The notes under the pieces are model-generated. The model made no database searches, was not told the DNA's origin, and saw only the letters and a program-made list of their open reading frames with translations. From Gordonia sp. SL306 (lineage in GTDB: Bacteria > Actinomycetota > Actinomycetes > Mycobacteriales > Mycobacteriaceae), in the NCBI RefSeq assembly GCF_026625785.1, contig NZ_CP113063.1, forward strand, positions 5,084,001 through 5,148,000: a stretch of DNA of 64,000 nucleotides. The letters are read 5' to 3'. This document shows positions 1 to 7,601 of this stretch, piece after piece. Made by a program: the position numbers and the translations under genes. Within the stretch, counting starts at the first letter, position 1, and every line of letters begins with the position of its first letter.

Positions 1-163
1 CTATTCGGGCATGTGCATCGGCCGCACGCAGTACGGACTCCAATGCCCGGGTCGACACCGGGGAACCGGTGTAGCCGACGACGATCATGCCGCGCACGGG
101 CAGCCGGTCGATCGCTGTCGCGGTGCGCGCCTGGTTCGGGTGGAAGATCTCAGATATGGTCAC
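1..163 (-). CDS. Universal stress protein family, N-terminal part (cut by window edge)
   Basis: Reading the minus strand from a GTG at 163-161 gives an open frame of 54 codons that runs off the window. It contains MIVVGYTGSPVST followed by a helix-like RALESVLRAADA, matching the first beta strand and helix of UspA-fold proteins (usual form IVVGVDGS). A Shine-Dalgarno-like AGAGGTGAG lies about 7 nt before the GTG. The gene diverges from the two-component system. Known: Usp proteins often bind ATP and respond to stress or hypoxia. Inferred: same role here. The nucleotide-binding C-terminal motif lies outside the window. Confidence 0.6.
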   Translation of the reverse strand, partial: MTISEIFHPNQARTATAIDRLPVRGMIVVGYTGSPVSTRALESVLRAADAHARI

Positions 164-322
164 GGCTCTCACCTCTTGTCGTCACGGACCTGCTCTGACC
201 TCTGCATTCGACGGTAGGGATCAGAGCCCACGGGATCCGCATGCCGTAGACGGACCTGTCCTCCATCCGTGGGTGGAGCCGCGATTCCAACCACAGACAG
301 ACGACTGCACGCTGCGGCGGCC

Positions 323-334
323 TATCCTTTTCTT
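323..334 (+). promoter_or_regulatory. -10 element for a leaderless histidine kinase start
   Basis: TATCCT at 323-328 matches TANNNT and sits 6 nt before a GTG at 335 that opens the kinase frame. No Shine-Dalgarno is visible before this GTG or before the next ATG at 350. The same spacing recurs at many genes in this window. Confidence 0.4.
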
Positions 335-1495
335 GTGTCGGTGTCGTCAATGGCCGCGGTTGTCCGCCGCCGGATCGAGATGGCGGGCGACGGTTATCCG
401 CCGCTCTACCCGGCCGTGACTCTCGCCGGCTCGGCCGGGTTGACCATCGGCGCCGTCGTGCAACGACTGCCCCTGGAACCGCCTTGGTGGGCGCTCCTCG
501 GGGCCGCACTCGCCAGTTTGTCTCTGGTCGTGGATCTCTGGATTCCGAGCAAGGTGGTCTGTGCCGTCCTCGCCGCGGGAGGCGTGGCACTGATGCTGAT
601 GGATCCGGTGCCGGTGGACGTGGCACCGCTGCTGCTCGCGCTCACGACCGCGATAGCAGCGGCGATGGAGTCATTGCGCCGCGGCCTGGCCGTCGCGGCG
701 CTGTCGGTGGCGGTCGTCCTGGTCGGCAGCCAGGCCGGGCATCTGCAATCTCCGGTGGTCTACGTCCTCGCGATCCTGTGCGGATGGCTCATCGGCTATA
801 TGATTCTGTATCAGAAGCTGTTGTCCCAGAACGAATTACGTGACCAACAGGCTCGATCTGAACGGTCCGCCAGCGAGGAGCGCCGCCGTATCGCCCGCGA
901 GGTCCACGACGTCATCGCACATTCGTTGTCGATCACGATGTTGAATGTCACGGGCGCGCGGCGCGCACTCCAGGAAGGTGCACACGACGAGGCGCTCGAG
1001 GCACTCGAAGATGCCGAGCGCCTCGGTCGTCAGGCCATGACCGAGATCCGCTACATCGTGAAGGTCCTGGGTTCGTCTGATGATTCGGCGGCACCGACGC
1101 CCAGTGCCCGCGACATCGATCGACTGGTCGACGATTACCGAAAGGCGGGCGTCGCAGTGAGCTTCGATGTCGATGTCGACCTCGAGACGATTCCGGCCCC
1201 CCTCGGGGCGGCACTCTATCGAATCACCCAGGAGTCCCTGACCAACGTGGTGAAGCATTCGCGCAACCCCACCGCGACAGTCACCTTGACCGCGGATTCG
1301 GACATCGTCTTGTGCGTCCGCAACCCGCATTCTCCGGTGACGGGCCGTGCATCATCGGACGGTTCGGGCATCGACGGGATGAAACAACGGGCGCAGTTGC
1401 TCGGCGGGGTCGTCGACGCCGGAGGCCACCAGAAGGCATGGGTGGTCCGCGCGGCCTTTCCCGGCAACGCCGACGCCGTACGGCGGGCCGGCTGA
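335..1495 (+). CDS. Sensor histidine kinase, NarL/DesK type (HisKA_3)
   Basis: Membrane sensor kinase that should autophosphorylate and pass phosphate to the response regulator that follows. Hydrophobic segments fill roughly residues 25-150. A dimerisation/phosphoacceptor box RRRIAREVHDVIAHSL puts the phospho-histidine at about residue 191, followed by a HATPase_c domain with the N-box QESLTNVVKHS and a G-box around GSGIDGMKQR. This is the HisKA_3 arrangement of LuxR-paired kinases. The GTG at 335 was chosen because a -10 hexamer sits 6 nt upstream; ATG 350 and GTG 269 are alternatives. The stop overlaps the next start by one base, so the two are co-translated. Stimulus unknown: no PAS or GAF domain is visible. 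Confidence 0.85.
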   Translation: MSVSSMAAVVRRRIEMAGDGYPPLYPAVTLAGSAGLTIGAVVQRLPLEPPWWALLGAALASLSLVVDLWIPSKVVCAVLAAGGVALMLMDPVPVDVAPLLLALTTAIAAAMESLRRGLAVAALSVAVVLVGSQAGHLQSPVVYVLAILCGWLIGYMILYQKLLSQNELRDQQARSERSASEERRRIAREVHDVIAHSLSITMLNVTGARRALQEGAHDEALEALEDAERLGRQAMTEIRYIVKVLGSSDDSAAPTPSARDIDRLVDDYRKAGVAVSFDVDVDLETIPAPLGAALYRITQESLTNVVKHSRNPTATVTLTADSDIVLCVRNPHSPVTGRASSDGSGIDGMKQRAQLLGGVVDAGGHQKAWVVRAAFPGNADAVRRAG

Positions 1496-2208
1496 TGACG
1501 TCGACGCGATCGGTTCCGGTGAGCCCGTTCGGCATCCGCGTGCTGCTCGTCGACGACCAGGAGCTCGTCCGGACCGGACTACGTCGAATCCTGCGGGCCC
1601 GGGACGGATTCGACATCGTCGGCGAATGCGGCGATGGCGATGAGGTTGTCGAGAAGGTGGCCTCGTGCGCGCCGGACATCATCCTGATGGATCTGCGAAT
1701 GCGCCACGTCGACGGCATCACCGCCACCGCCACCGTGCGGACGCTACGTGACCCTCCGCCGGTGCTCGTGTTGACCACCTTCGACGACGACCAGTTGCTG
1801 TCGGGCGCCCTGCGCGCGGGCGCGGCAGGTTTCATCCTGAAGGATTCGCCTGCCGAGGCGTTGATCTGGGCCGTGCGGGCCGTGGTGCGCGACGGCGCAT
1901 TTCTCGACCCGGCAGTCACCGAACGGGTGCTCCGCGGATTCCGCCGCGCGACACCCGAACCGCGTGAACCCGCCGGCAGCGGACTGACCGAACGCGAACT
2001 CGATGTCCTGCGTCTGATGGCGCGAGGACTCACCAACGCCGAGATCGGCGCCGGTCTGTTCATCTCCGAGGTGACCGTGAAGAGCCACGTGAATCACATC
2101 TTCACCAAACTCGACCTGCGGGACCGGGCGGCGGCGATCATTTACGCCTTCGAGAACTCGCTCGTCACGCCCTTCGGCAACCAGGGGAGTTCGTCAGGCA
2201 GGGCTTGA
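1495..2208 (+). CDS. NarL/LuxR-family response regulator
   Basis: 237-residue regulator with an N-terminal receiver domain (IRVLLVDDQELVRTGL; phosphoacceptor Asp about residue 66 in DIILMDLRM; conserved Lys in FILKDSP) and a C-terminal LuxR-type helix-turn-helix (LTERELDVLRLMARGLTNAEI, then TVKSHVNHIFTKL). Its ATG shares a base with the kinase stop codon. Known for the family: phosphorylation promotes dimerisation and DNA binding. Targets cannot be read here. The divergent universal stress gene is a plausible one, by position only. Confidence 0.9.
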   Translation: MTSTRSVPVSPFGIRVLLVDDQELVRTGLRRILRARDGFDIVGECGDGDEVVEKVASCAPDIILMDLRMRHVDGITATATVRTLRDPPPVLVLTTFDDDQLLSGALRAGAAGFILKDSPAEALIWAVRAVVRDGAFLDPAVTERVLRGFRRATPEPREPAGSGLTERELDVLRLMARGLTNAEIGAGLFISEVTVKSHVNHIFTKLDLRDRAAAIIYAFENSLVTPFGNQGSSSGRA

Positions 2209-2253
2209 CAGATCGTGGCCTTGGCGTCAAGCTTAACCTGACAAGGAGGCGCA

Positions 2254-2658
2254 ATGACGCTCATCGAACGGGCCTACGCCGTCGCGGTCGACGACGCAGC
2301 GCGGCAGGTGGTGACCGCGGCGGCCACCGAGGCGGGCCGCCACGCCGACGAGATCATCGGTACCGGTCCGCTACCGGGGACCGACGAGTGGGAGGCCGAG
2401 CAGGGGACGGCCGTTCCCCGCCAGCGCACCCTCGCGTGGCACCTGGTGAGTCTTCGGATCCAGCTCGGCGCGGGTCTCGATGGACTCGAGACCGTGCTCG
2501 TGTTGCGGACCCAGGGGGCGACGTGGGCGACGATCGGGCGGGCCGCCGGGATGACACGGCAGGCTGCCCATGAGCGATGGGGGACTCGGATACGAGCGGT
2601 GCTCGATCCGGTGGGCGAGGGCCTTCCGGACATCGTGCCCGACGACGATCCGCGGTGA
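2254..2658 (+). CDS. Small hypothetical protein with helix-turn-helix-like C-terminus
   Basis: 134 residues, preceded by a strong AAGGAGG ribosome site 6 nt before the ATG. I do not recognise the family. The segment ATWATIGRAAGMTRQAAHERWG (residues ~88-109) has the spacing of a helix-turn-helix and resembles sequences in small actinobacterial proteins that decide whether to bind DNA near a partner gene. The N-terminal half is helical and alanine-rich. It follows the response regulator by 45 bp and may share its transcript. Function not assigned. Confidence 0.6.
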   Translation: MTLIERAYAVAVDDAARQVVTAAATEAGRHADEIIGTGPLPGTDEWEAEQGTAVPRQRTLAWHLVSLRIQLGAGLDGLETVLVLRTQGATWATIGRAAGMTRQAAHERWGTRIRAVLDPVGEGLPDIVPDDDPR

Positions 2659-2757
2659 CCGGCCCGCAGCCGTCACCTTCGCCGATCTGGTCGAGTGGCC
2701 TGCGCCGCCGGGCTCCCGGCGACAGTACAGACGGCGCACGTTCGTCTGTCCCGACGA

Positions 2758-2786
2758 TTGGCAAGTTGTCGTCGGTTCGCTAGCGT
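2758..2786 (+). promoter_or_regulatory. SigA-type promoter for the dehydratase pair
   Basis: TTGGCA (2758-2763), a 17-bp spacer and TAGCGT (2781-2786) lie just before the ATG at 2792. The predicted transcription start falls at or next to the start codon, implying a leaderless message. Confidence 0.5.
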
Positions 2787-2791
2787 GAATC

Positions 2792-3178
2792 ATGGCAAGA
2801 GAGCTGGTAGAGGGCATGACCTTCACAACACCCGACGTGATAGTCGTCGACGGTGAGCTCTTGGCCGGCTTCGCCGACGTCCTCGGCTCACACTCGGACG
2901 ACTTCGGTTTGCCGGTCGTGTTTCGTGTCACGACCGAGTTGGCCCACCAGGCAATGGATTCCGGGACGGTACCCAGTGACGGCATCGTCCACACATCGGA
3001 ATCGCTGCATCTGCGCCGCGAACCCCGGCTCGGCGACCACCTGAGCGGGCTGTTGACAGTGGAGCGGATCCATCGACGCGGCGGCGCCACCCAGCTCCTG
3101 GTCCGCAGCGACATCGTGGCGGACGGTGACACCTCGCCGATCGCGGTGACGACGTCGACCCTCACCTTCAGGAGCTAG
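2792..3178 (+). CDS. FAS1-like/MaoC-type dehydratase subunit A
   Basis: 128-residue hotdog-fold protein resembling the N-terminal dehydratase domain of MaoC and HadA/HadC proteins: REL..GMTF near the start, then a long helix region and SLHLRREPRLGDHLSG. It lacks the catalytic D-x4-H hydratase motif, as expected of the structural half of a heterodimer. The catalytic half would be the next gene, 13 bp downstream. Known: such pairs dehydrate 3-hydroxyacyl thioesters or hydrate enoyl-CoA. Substrate not readable from sequence. Confidence 0.7.
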   Translation: MARELVEGMTFTTPDVIVVDGELLAGFADVLGSHSDDFGLPVVFRVTTELAHQAMDSGTVPSDGIVHTSESLHLRREPRLGDHLSGLLTVERIHRRGGATQLLVRSDIVADGDTSPIAVTTSTLTFRS

Positions 3179-3191
3179 GAGGCGAGCGACG

Positions 3192-3662
3192 ATGCCCCAG
3201 GTGCCCACCCCCGTCGAACCGGTTGATCCAGGCCAACAGCTCTGGGTCGCGACCGAGGAGATCACCATGGACCGCGTCCGCCGCTACGCGCGAGTGTCCG
3301 GAGACACCAATGCCATTCACATTGACGCCGCCGCCGCAGCCGAGGCAGGGTTGTCCGCGCCGGTGGCGCACGGCCTGCTCATCCTGGGAATCGTGGTCCG
3401 CCATGCCGACGATTGGGTACGCAACCGCGGCGGTCGGATCACCGGCTGTGACACGCGATTCGTCCGTCCGGTGTACCTCGTCGACCACTCGGTCACGCTC
3501 TTCGTGACCGCGCACCTCGTCGGGGCCGGCCACATCGCCGCAACCGCGTCGGTCCTCGCCGACGACGGATCGACACACCTAGCCATCCTCCGCCCGGTCC
3601 GGATCTCATACTCGGATGGCCGCCCGGACGGTGCCCGAGCGGACGGTCACATCCGCCGCTGA
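3192..3662 (+). CDS. MaoC-like (R)-specific enoyl hydratase/dehydratase subunit B
   Basis: 156 residues with the hydratase signature YARVSGDTNAIHID followed by VAHGLL (catalytic Asp and His, residues ~37-62). An AGGAGG ribosome site precedes the ATG. It pairs with the upstream hotdog protein in the way HadA/HadB or two-subunit MaoC enzymes do, so the two probably form one active site. Likely role: reversible hydration of a 2-enoyl thioester in lipid or steroid side-chain metabolism. The 3' end overlaps the convergent hydrolase by 16 bp. Confidence 0.8.
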   Translation: MPQVPTPVEPVDPGQQLWVATEEITMDRVRRYARVSGDTNAIHIDAAAAAEAGLSAPVAHGLLILGIVVRHADDWVRNRGGRITGCDTRFVRPVYLVDHSVTLFVTAHLVGAGHIAATASVLADDGSTHLAILRPVRISYSDGRPDGARADGHIRR

Positions 3663-4504
3663 TCGGTGGTCAGGGCTGATCGGCTCCAGAAATCGATGAT
3701 CGCCGACGCCGTCGCGCCCGGTTGTTCGAGAGCCGGTATCACTCGCGCACCGTGCACCGTGACCTCGTGGGCGTCAGGCATTCTCGATGCCATCGCACGC
3801 GCCTCGGCCGGCGTCCACTCGCCCCTGTCGTCGGTACTCACGAACAGTGTCGGGCATGCGGTGCGCAGGGCCGCCCATTCGAGATCGGTGCGATTGAGTA
3901 TCCCCGTGCGGATGGCCGCGATCATCGAACGACCAGATGTGCGCAACGAGTCGTTCAGGAGTCCGAGAGCTTCGGCATCGTGGGCACGGGTGGCGTCGGT
4001 GAAGACCGCTGTCTCGATCGCGGAGCGGACGGGCCCCCGTGGGCCGATGACGCGGTAGAGCGGCAACAGCAACCCGACCTGGCGGCGTAGCGCGGCGTCG
4101 ATCGGAAACGTCGGCGCACTGATCGCGACGAGGCTGCGGACCATCGAGGGCCGCGTGGCCGCGAGGTGTAGACCGACGTGACCACCCCAGGCGCAGCCGA
4201 CCCAGTCGACACCGGACTCGTCGACGCCTGCTGCCTGGTCGAATCCGGCGCGAAGGTCTGTCACGAGTTCAACGGCAGCGTCGGCACAGGCCGCGATGTC
4301 GACGGAGCGATCGAGTCGGTCGCTGCGCCCGGACGACGGCCCGTCGACGATGACCAGCGTTCGGTGTTCGGCGAGCGCCGGCACCACCCGCTGCCACGAT
4401 CGCCCATCGACGAACATGCTGTGCCAGAGAACGGTCACCGGCCCTTCGCCGACGATGGTGGCATGGAGCCTGCCGAGGTCGGTTCTCACAGTGTGCTCAC
4501 GCAT
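3647..4504 (-). CDS. Alpha/beta-hydrolase fold protein lacking catalytic residues
   Basis: 285 residues with an alpha/beta-hydrolase layout: VTVLWHSMFVDGRSW (oxyanion strand), DGPSSGRSD, VDWVGCAWGGHVG (nucleophile elbow) and a C-terminal LFVSTDDRGEWTP segment. The elbow reads G-C-A-W-G, with Ala where the nucleophilic Ser/Asp/Cys belongs. The C-terminal region where GH(x)nE is expected reads GARVIPALEQP, without His. Start chosen at the ATG behind GAGGAG. It diverges from a TetR gene and probably answers to it. It may be a non-hydrolytic binding protein; the fold assignment is firm, activity is doubtful. Confidence 0.75.
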   Translation of the reverse strand: MREHTVRTDLGRLHATIVGEGPVTVLWHSMFVDGRSWQRVVPALAEHRTLVIVDGPSSGRSDRLDRSVDIAACADAAVELVTDLRAGFDQAAGVDESGVDWVGCAWGGHVGLHLAATRPSMVRSLVAISAPTFPIDAALRRQVGLLLPLYRVIGPRGPVRSAIETAVFTDATRAHDAEALGLLNDSLRTSGRSMIAAIRTGILNRTDLEWAALRTACPTLFVSTDDRGEWTPAEARAMASRMPDAHEVTVHGARVIPALEQPGATASAIIDFWSRSALTTDQRRM

Positions 4505-4515
4505 CAGGTCTCCTC

Positions 4516-4567
4516 GGTAAGGGTTCTGATTACCATTACACCGAGTAAACTCAATTATGTCTAGACT
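4516..4567. promoter_or_regulatory. Operator and promoter between hydrolase-fold gene and tetR
   Basis: The intergenic region holds GGTAA (4516-4520), 9 nt, TTACC (4530-4534), and a second dyad GAGT-AA-ACTC (4543-4552). TAGACT at 4562-4567 is a good -10 box 6 nt before the tetR GTG. These dyads are candidate binding sites for the TetR protein, controlling both divergent genes. Confidence 0.5.
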
Positions 4568-4573
4568 GAATCC

Positions 4574-5212
4574 GTGGCGCGCACCTACAACTCCGAACTC
4601 CGCGCCCGACGCGCGCTGGAGAACCGAGACCGGGTACTCGCGGTCGCCACCGAGATGTTCTGCGGCCGCGGGTGGGTTTCCACCACGATGGCCGACGTCG
4701 CGACCGACGCGGGTGTCACACGGCAGACCGTCTATCAGCAGTTCCCCAACAAGTTGGCCCTGCTCGACGCATGCATCGATCACGCGCTGACCGCGGGGGA
4801 GGGGATCCCGGTCCGCGAACTCGCCGAGTACCGGGCGATGGGGAACGGACCGCCCGAAGAGCGCCTCGCCGCGGGTGCGCGGTGGCTGTGTGCCGCGCAC
4901 GTCAGGTCGGCGGCCATTCAGAACGTGCTGGATGAAGCTGCGGTGACCGATCCCGCCGCCGCACAGCGCCTCCAGGTGCGTGAGGCCAATCGATGGGACG
5001 AAGTGCAATGGGCGCTGACCGTGATCACCGGCGCTCGCCCCGCCGACGCGATCGTCGACGCGGTCTGGTTGCTGGCGGCCCGACGCAATTGGCTCCGGCT
5101 GATCGCCGAACGCGGGTGGACGCCCGGCGAATGGACCGAGTGGTTCATCGGCCACGCCCGCATCGACTTGTCCGGCGGCGGGTCTTCCCCCTCCGTCTCG
5201 TCGGCTCAGTAG
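4574..5212 (+). CDS. TetR-family transcriptional regulator
   Basis: 212 residues. N-terminal TetR DNA-binding domain: RVLAVATEMFCGRGWVSTTMADVATDAGVTRQTVYQQF at about residues 20-57 contains the helix-turn-helix, followed by NKLALLDACID. The C-terminal ligand domain is unassigned. GTG start lies 6 nt after a -10 box, so the message is probably leaderless. It is divergent from the catalytically deficient hydrolase, with dyads in the shared spacer that suggest autoregulation and local control. The 3' end overlaps the convergent SRPBCC gene by 7 bp. Confidence 0.85.
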   Translation: MARTYNSELRARRALENRDRVLAVATEMFCGRGWVSTTMADVATDAGVTRQTVYQQFPNKLALLDACIDHALTAGEGIPVRELAEYRAMGNGPPEERLAAGARWLCAAHVRSAAIQNVLDEAAVTDPAAAQRLQVREANRWDEVQWALTVITGARPADAIVDAVWLLAARRNWLRLIAERGWTPGEWTEWFIGHARIDLSGGGSSPSVSSAQ

Positions 5213-5664
5213 TCTCCCACGATCGACGCCGCCAAATGCAGATCAGCACGTAATGCGGACGGCGCCAGCATTTTCAGTGCCAGAGCCGACGCTGCCAGGA
5301 CCAGCGGGACGGTGAGGTACGCGCGAGCCCGCACCTCGGTGCGGCCATCCGGTAACGCAGAGACCGCAAGGCTCAGGCTCGCGTCGACGAACCACCATCG
5401 ACCGATCTCGCGCCAGCGCAGCGGGGCCGCGCACTCGACGACCTCGAGATGAGGCCGTACCCACGGCACGAGGGTGATGTCCCTCCATGACGTACCCGTG
5501 CCCCCGGCACGGTCGCCCACCGGTGACAGATCCTCGATCCGACGCAGACTCGATTGCCAGCGCGGACGGTTCTCCGGATCGACCAGATAATCGAATGTCG
5601 TCGTCGGAGACGCTGCGAAAGGCACTGTCACATCTGCTATCAACACGCGGCGGGTCGGTGACAT
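5206..5664 (-). CDS. SRPBCC (polyketide cyclase/START-like) family protein
   Basis: 152 residues starting VLIADVTVPFAASPTTTFDYLVDPENRPRW, the usual opening of SRPBCC lipid-binding-fold proteins, with a central SWRDITLVPWVRPHLEVVE and a hydrophobic C-terminal helix. AGGAG precedes the ATG. No enzyme signature is visible, so ligand and role are open. It converges on the TetR gene and stands alone as a transcription unit. Confidence 0.7.
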   Translation of the reverse strand: MSPTRRVLIADVTVPFAASPTTTFDYLVDPENRPRWQSSLRRIEDLSPVGDRAGGTGTSWRDITLVPWVRPHLEVVECAAPLRWREIGRWWFVDASLSLAVSALPDGRTEVRARAYLTVPLVLAASALALKMLAPSALRADLHLAASIVGDY

Positions 5665-5764
5665 CTCGGCTCCTGATCGATTCCGCCAGTGTAGCCAGGC
5701 GTGCCGTCGAGCGCGGTGCGTGCGATCGCGCCACGCCGCGGACCACCCATGACAGGATCGAGGC

Positions 5765-6526
5765 ATGTCGCGTGTGGCCACCGGAGAATCCGTCATCGCC
5801 CGTGCCGTACGCATCGTGGAGGCCTTCGGTCTCGACGAACCCTCACTCACGATCGGCGAGATCGCACGACGGGCAGAGTTGCACGTGGCAACGGCGTCAC
5901 GCATGGTCGAGGAACTGGTACGGGCGGGCTGGCTCGAGCGTTCCGGCCGGGAGGTCCGTATCGGGATACGGTTGTGGGAGTTGTCGACTCGCGCATCGCC
6001 CGTGATGGGACTACGCGCCGCCGCACTCCCGTTCATGGAGGACCTGCACCAGGTCATCGGGAACGACACACAGTTGGCGGTTCTCGAAGGAACCGAGGTG
6101 TTGTTCCTCGAACGCCTGTGGTCACCGGGGCCGGTCGTCAACTACTCCCGGATCGCCGGCCGGTTGCCGGTACACGCGTCATCGTCGGGCCTCGTCTTGC
6201 TCGCACACGCCGCACATGATGTCCAGCAGTCGGTGATGGATTCCCCGATGAAGGTGTACACCGACCAGACGATCCAGACGGGTGCCGAGCTGCGCGCGAT
6301 GCTCGCCCACATCCGCCGCGAGGGTTATGCGCTCTGTGCGGGGCATATCTATCCGGACACCACCGGCATCGCCGCGCCGGTGCGTGACGGTCGGGGAACG
6401 GTGGTCGCGGCCCTGGGGATCATCGCACCCAACGACGCCGCTTCCTACAGCAAGATTCCGGCAGTCCAGGCCGCAGCGCGCGGGATATCGAGGGTGATGA
6501 CCCATGTTCGCGGACCGCATCAGTGA
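5765..6526 (+). CDS. IclR-family transcriptional regulator
   Basis: 253 residues. N-terminal winged helix (VIARAVRIVEAFG, then TIGEIARRAELHVATASRMVEELVRAGWLE, residues ~10-60) and a C-terminal IclR effector domain with LEGTEVLFLERL, GRLPVHASSSG and DTTGIAAPVRDGRGTVVAALGI. It sits upstream of the reductase and P450 genes on the same strand, with a 15-bp dyad in the gap, so it is the likely local regulator, sensing an aromatic acid or its product. IclR proteins can activate or repress; direction unknown. Confidence 0.85.
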   Translation: MSRVATGESVIARAVRIVEAFGLDEPSLTIGEIARRAELHVATASRMVEELVRAGWLERSGREVRIGIRLWELSTRASPVMGLRAAALPFMEDLHQVIGNDTQLAVLEGTEVLFLERLWSPGPVVNYSRIAGRLPVHASSSGLVLLAHAAHDVQQSVMDSPMKVYTDQTIQTGAELRAMLAHIRREGYALCAGHIYPDTTGIAAPVRDGRGTVVAALGIIAPNDAASYSKIPAVQAAARGISRVMTHVRGPHQ

Positions 6527-6544
6527 TCCACGACACGATTCTTC

Positions 6545-6559
6545 TCTCAATCATTGAGA
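6545..6559. promoter_or_regulatory. Candidate IclR operator upstream of reductase-P450 operon
   Basis: TCTCAAT-C-ATTGAGA is a perfect 7-bp inverted repeat around one base, 19 bp after the IclR stop and 66 bp before the reductase start. The length and centre resemble IclR-family pseudo-palindromes. Binding is inferred from position. Confidence 0.45.
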
Positions 6560-6625
6560 AGCTACTGGGGCAGGCGTAGTCCGCAGCGCGACCCTTGATC
6601 CACGCTTCACATGAGGAGAGTGGAC

Positions 6626-7579
6626 ATGGTTCAGGAGGCACACCCGGCACACGTCTTGCGGGTCCGCACAAAAGAGGTCGTGGCAGATGGCGTCGTCGTC
6701 CTCACGCTCGAGCATCCCGACGGACGACGACTTCCGGACTGGACGCCGGGTGCCCATGTCGACGTGGCGTTGCCCGGCGGCCTCACCCGCCAATACTCGC
6801 TCTGCGGCGACCGTTGGGACGCGCACACGTATCGAGTCGCGGTCCGACGCGACGTCGACGGCTCGGGCGGATCGGTGTACATCCACGACACGCTGCAGGT
6901 GGGCGACCACGTCCAGGTCGGCGGACCCCGCAACAACTTCGCGATGGCACCCGCATCGAGCTATCTGTTCGTCGCGGGCGGGATCGGTATCACACCGATC
7001 GTCCCGATGATCGTGCAAGCCGAGATGGTCGGTGCGGCATGGCATCTGCTCTATCTGGGGCGCAGCCGCTGCACGATGCCATTCCTCGACGCCCTCGCCG
7101 CGCACGCGGAGCGGGTCACCGTGTCCGCGCGTGACGAGAGCGCAAGGTTCGACGTGACCGGCCGGCTGGGCACCCTGGAACCCGGCACGCAGGTCTACGC
7201 ATGCGGACCACGGAGCCTGCTGGAGGACCTGACGGCCTCGACATCTCACTGGCCGCCCGGACGGCTGCGCGTCGAACGCTTCTCCGCGACGCCGGTGGCA
7301 CCTGCACGTACGGCGCCGTTCGAAGTACATCTCGCGCGTTCCCGACGCACGGTGACGGTCCGCCCGGAGCGCAGCGTCCTCGACACTCTCTCCGATGTCG
7401 GGATCACCGTTCTCTCGTCGTGCCGGGAGGGGCTTTGTGGCACATGCGAAACCGCTGTGATCGCCGGCGAACCCGATCATCGCGATTCCCTCCTCGACGA
7501 CGACGAGCGTGCGGTCGGCGACTGCATGTTCGTCTGCGTGTCCCGCTCGCGTTCCGATCGCCTGGTCCTCGACCTGTGA
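6626..7579 (+). CDS. PDR/VanB-type ferredoxin reductase (FMN, NADH, 2Fe-2S)
   Basis: 317-residue electron-transfer protein. An N-terminal flavin domain (RQYSLCGDRWDAHTYRVAV) and an NAD(P)H-binding domain (YLFVAGGIGITPIVPMI, later VYACGPRSLLEDL) are followed by a plant-type 2Fe-2S domain with Cys near 266, 271, 274 and 304 (SCREGLCGTCET). This is the phthalate-dioxygenase-reductase/VanB order. ATG 6626 was preferred because GAGGAGAG lies 5 nt upstream; ATG 6611 is alternative. The P450 begins 22 bp later, so this is very likely its sole redox partner, making a two-component P450 system. Confidence 0.88.
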   Translation: MVQEAHPAHVLRVRTKEVVADGVVVLTLEHPDGRRLPDWTPGAHVDVALPGGLTRQYSLCGDRWDAHTYRVAVRRDVDGSGGSVYIHDTLQVGDHVQVGGPRNNFAMAPASSYLFVAGGIGITPIVPMIVQAEMVGAAWHLLYLGRSRCTMPFLDALAAHAERVTVSARDESARFDVTGRLGTLEPGTQVYACGPRSLLEDLTASTSHWPPGRLRVERFSATPVAPARTAPFEVHLARSRRTVTVRPERSVLDTLSDVGITVLSSCREGLCGTCETAVIAGEPDHRDSLLDDDERAVGDCMFVCVSRSRSDRLVLDL

Positions 7580-7601
7580 TCCACATCCAAGGAGATCAAT
7601 C

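Noticed and set aside
150..334. Possible DosR-type box (GGGATCAGAGCCC) between the universal stress gene and the sensor kinase
   Set aside because: Only the outer GGG/CCC match; the central TWWA of the DosR consensus is missing. Too weak to call.
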